The notes below the pieces were generated by a model that saw nothing but the letters and a program-made list of their open reading frames with translations, ran no database searches and was not told the origin of the DNA. A DNA stretch of 6,991 nt. It comes from Nitrososphaeraceae archaeon. Its GTDB lineage: Archaea > Thermoproteota > Nitrososphaeria > Nitrososphaerales > Nitrososphaeraceae. The DNA lies in NCBI GenBank assembly GCA_025449515.1, contig JANWJI010000009.1, positions 1 to 6,991 on the forward strand. Reading direction: 5' to 3'. Positions within the stretch are counted from its first letter, which is position 1. Every line of letters begins with the position of its first letter. Made by a program: the position numbers and the translations under genes. Shown in pieces: positions 5,782-6,991 of this stretch.

Positions 5782-6991
5782 TCACTCAAGACTCCCAACT
5801 GTAGCGATGCATCGTAGATGTGGCCCGCCTCCATCTACTTTTGCTACCTGAAATTTCCCACAATATCCTGTTCCAATTCCATAAGAGAAATCATTTCCGA
5901 CCATGTCAACGGACTTTAGGACGTCGAATGCATTTCCTGAAATAGTCGCTCCTCGCTTTAAGCCCGTGATTTCACCTCCTTGAATAAGATGTAGTTCTTG
6001 AGCACCGAACATGAACTCTCCGTTTGCATCGGCCTGTCCGTTTCTGGGACCTTTGACGAGATAGCCGTATTTAGTTTCCTTAATGATGTCTTCAAGCTTA
6101 TCATTTCCTGGCTTGATAAAGGTATTTCTCATTCTTATGATTGGTTCATCTGTGTATTCAAAGGCTCGAGCATTTCCGGTAGGCTCGGTATCAAAAAGAA
6201 ATGCGGTTTCCCTATTATGCAGAAACGACCTTAATTTTCCATTTTCTATCAAGACTGCATCATCAGCCATCACTCCCTCATCATCCACCGCCATAGTCCC
6301 AGCGGCTCCTCCAGAGTAAGGAGAACGTCCACTGTCGATCAGGGTTACCTTCTCGCTTGCAACCATGGAGTCTAATTTATCCTTAACGATCGAGCCCGAC
6401 AACACAAAGTCAGCTTCAACCATGTGCCCAATTGCCTCATGGGAAATAAGTCCAACCATCCCAGGGTCAAGTATAACGGTGCTACTTTCGCCCGAAACAC
6501 GCTTTGCTTCTAGTAATTTTAGGGCTCTTTCAGAAGCCAATCGGGCATACTGTAAATGGTCACTAATTTCAAACAAGTCCTTCCATCCACCGGTAACACC
6601 TCTTCCTTCTGACGCTGTGACGCTATCACTTCCCGAATTAGCAATACAGGTAATGCTAAACTCAGGTTTAGAATCAAACGTTTCGAATTCTGCCCCATCA
6701 CTATTTACGATGATTTTGTGGTCGAGTATCTCTAGATAGCTTGAGTATGCTGACTTTATGTGCTCAGAAAATTTCCTTGCCTCAGCCTCGGCTTCCCTAG
6801 TTACATCAATTTTCTTCTCTATATCTATGTCTTGAAGTTGACCGTTGACACTTGGTTCAAATACGCCCTTAGTAACATGATGTAAAGGTTTCAAACCCTT
6901 CACCTTCACCTTCTTGGCCGTAGACAAAGCTTTCGCAGCAGCTATCGAAGTTGACACACATTTCTCGAGCATGTCATTCGACGTGCAATAA
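5782..6991 (-). CDS. tldD: TldD zinc metallopeptidase, 5' end cut by the right edge
   Basis: TldD is the catalytic zinc subunit of the TldD/TldE peptidase. Numbering from the first ATG inside the window (6972), the zinc motif HEAIGH is at 178-183 and the family's third-ligand cysteine is likely C371 in GYCGKF near the C-terminus. Other family blocks are DSGRSPYSGGAAGTMAVDDEG (213-233), EPTGNARAF (263-271), RNTFIKPGN (282-290) and ANGEFMFGAQELHLI (316-330). I do not accept the ATG at 6972 as the start. The frame stays open to the edge, and the extra residues YCTSND read like the middle of the N-terminal domain that precedes the helix beginning MLEKCV. From that ATG the protein would be 396 residues, against roughly 450-480 for full-length relatives, so about 60-80 residues lie outside. 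The stop is 9 nt before tldE. Confidence 0.93.
   Translation of the reverse strand, partial: YCTSNDMLEKCVSTSIAAAKALSTAKKVKVKGLKPLHHVTKGVFEPSVNGQLQDIDIEKKIDVTREAEAEARKFSEHIKSAYSSYLEILDHKIIVNSDGAEFETFDSKPEFSITCIANSGSDSVTASEGRGVTGGWKDLFEISDHLQYARLASERALKLLEAKRVSGESSTVILDPGMVGLISHEAIGHMVEADFVLSGSIVKDKLDSMVASEKVTLIDSGRSPYSGGAAGTMAVDDEGVMADDAVLIENGKLRSFLHNRETAFLFDTEPTGNARAFEYTDEPIIRMRNTFIKPGNDKLEDIIKETKYGYLVKGPRNGQADANGEFMFGAQELHLIQGGEITGLKRGATISGNAFDVLKSVDMVGNDFSYGIGTGYCGKFQVAKVDGGGPHLRCIATVGSLE

Noticed and set aside
5318..5851. 177-codon plus-strand open frame opposite tldE and the end of tldD
   Set aside because: It lies fully antisense to two well-conserved genes, shows no recognisable motif, and is a by-product of the opposite strand's codon pattern.
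6365..6739. 124-codon plus-strand open frame opposite tldD
   Set aside because: Antisense to the catalytic part of tldD; no domain or promoter seen.

Overview
The window reads as a compact, ordinary stretch of an archaeal chromosome, most likely from Thaumarchaeota (Nitrososphaerota). This rests on four things. The respiratory complex I genes run A-B-C-D-H, with B, C and D as separate genes. A geranylgeranyl-reductase-type flavoprotein lies directly upstream of nuoA. TATA-like boxes sit about 27 nt before the start codons of the first genes of two units, the archaeal leaderless pattern. GGTGA-type Shine-Dalgarno sequences appear only before internal genes. The lineage call comes from recalled family features, not from a search.

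Every gene I can support is on the minus strand, so transcription runs from the right edge to the left edge. From right to left: tldD (5782 to the right edge, 5' end outside the window) and tldE/pmbA (4438-5772), 9 nt apart, form a TldD/TldE peptidase operon. A 184-nt intergenic region (4254-4437) follows, holding a perfect 8-bp inverted repeat and the promoter of the next gene. Next is a FAD-dependent geranylgeranyl reductase family gene (3054-4253). After a 40-nt gap with its own TATA-like box comes the start of the complex I operon: nuoA (3013-2639, TTG start), nuoB (2580-2065), nuoC (2063-1494), nuoD (1483-314) and the 5' third or so of nuoH (308 to the left edge).

NuoB, C and D are the hydrophilic quinone-reducing module: NuoB carries the four cysteines of cluster N2, and NuoD lines the quinone pocket. 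NuoA and NuoH are the membrane subunits that clamp this module to the membrane arm. The reductase next door could saturate either archaeal lipid chains or the side chain of the menaquinone that complex I reduces; the sequence cannot decide. TldD keeps the HExxxH zinc motif, while TldE has a degenerate version, as expected of the active and inactive halves of the heterodimer.

I see no mobile element, CRISPR array, tRNA, rRNA or clear novel system. The points worth a second look are departures from textbook complex I residues in NuoA and NuoD, an extended NuoH N-terminus, the reductase-nuo adjacency, the intergenic hairpin, and the TTG/leaderless start of nuoA.
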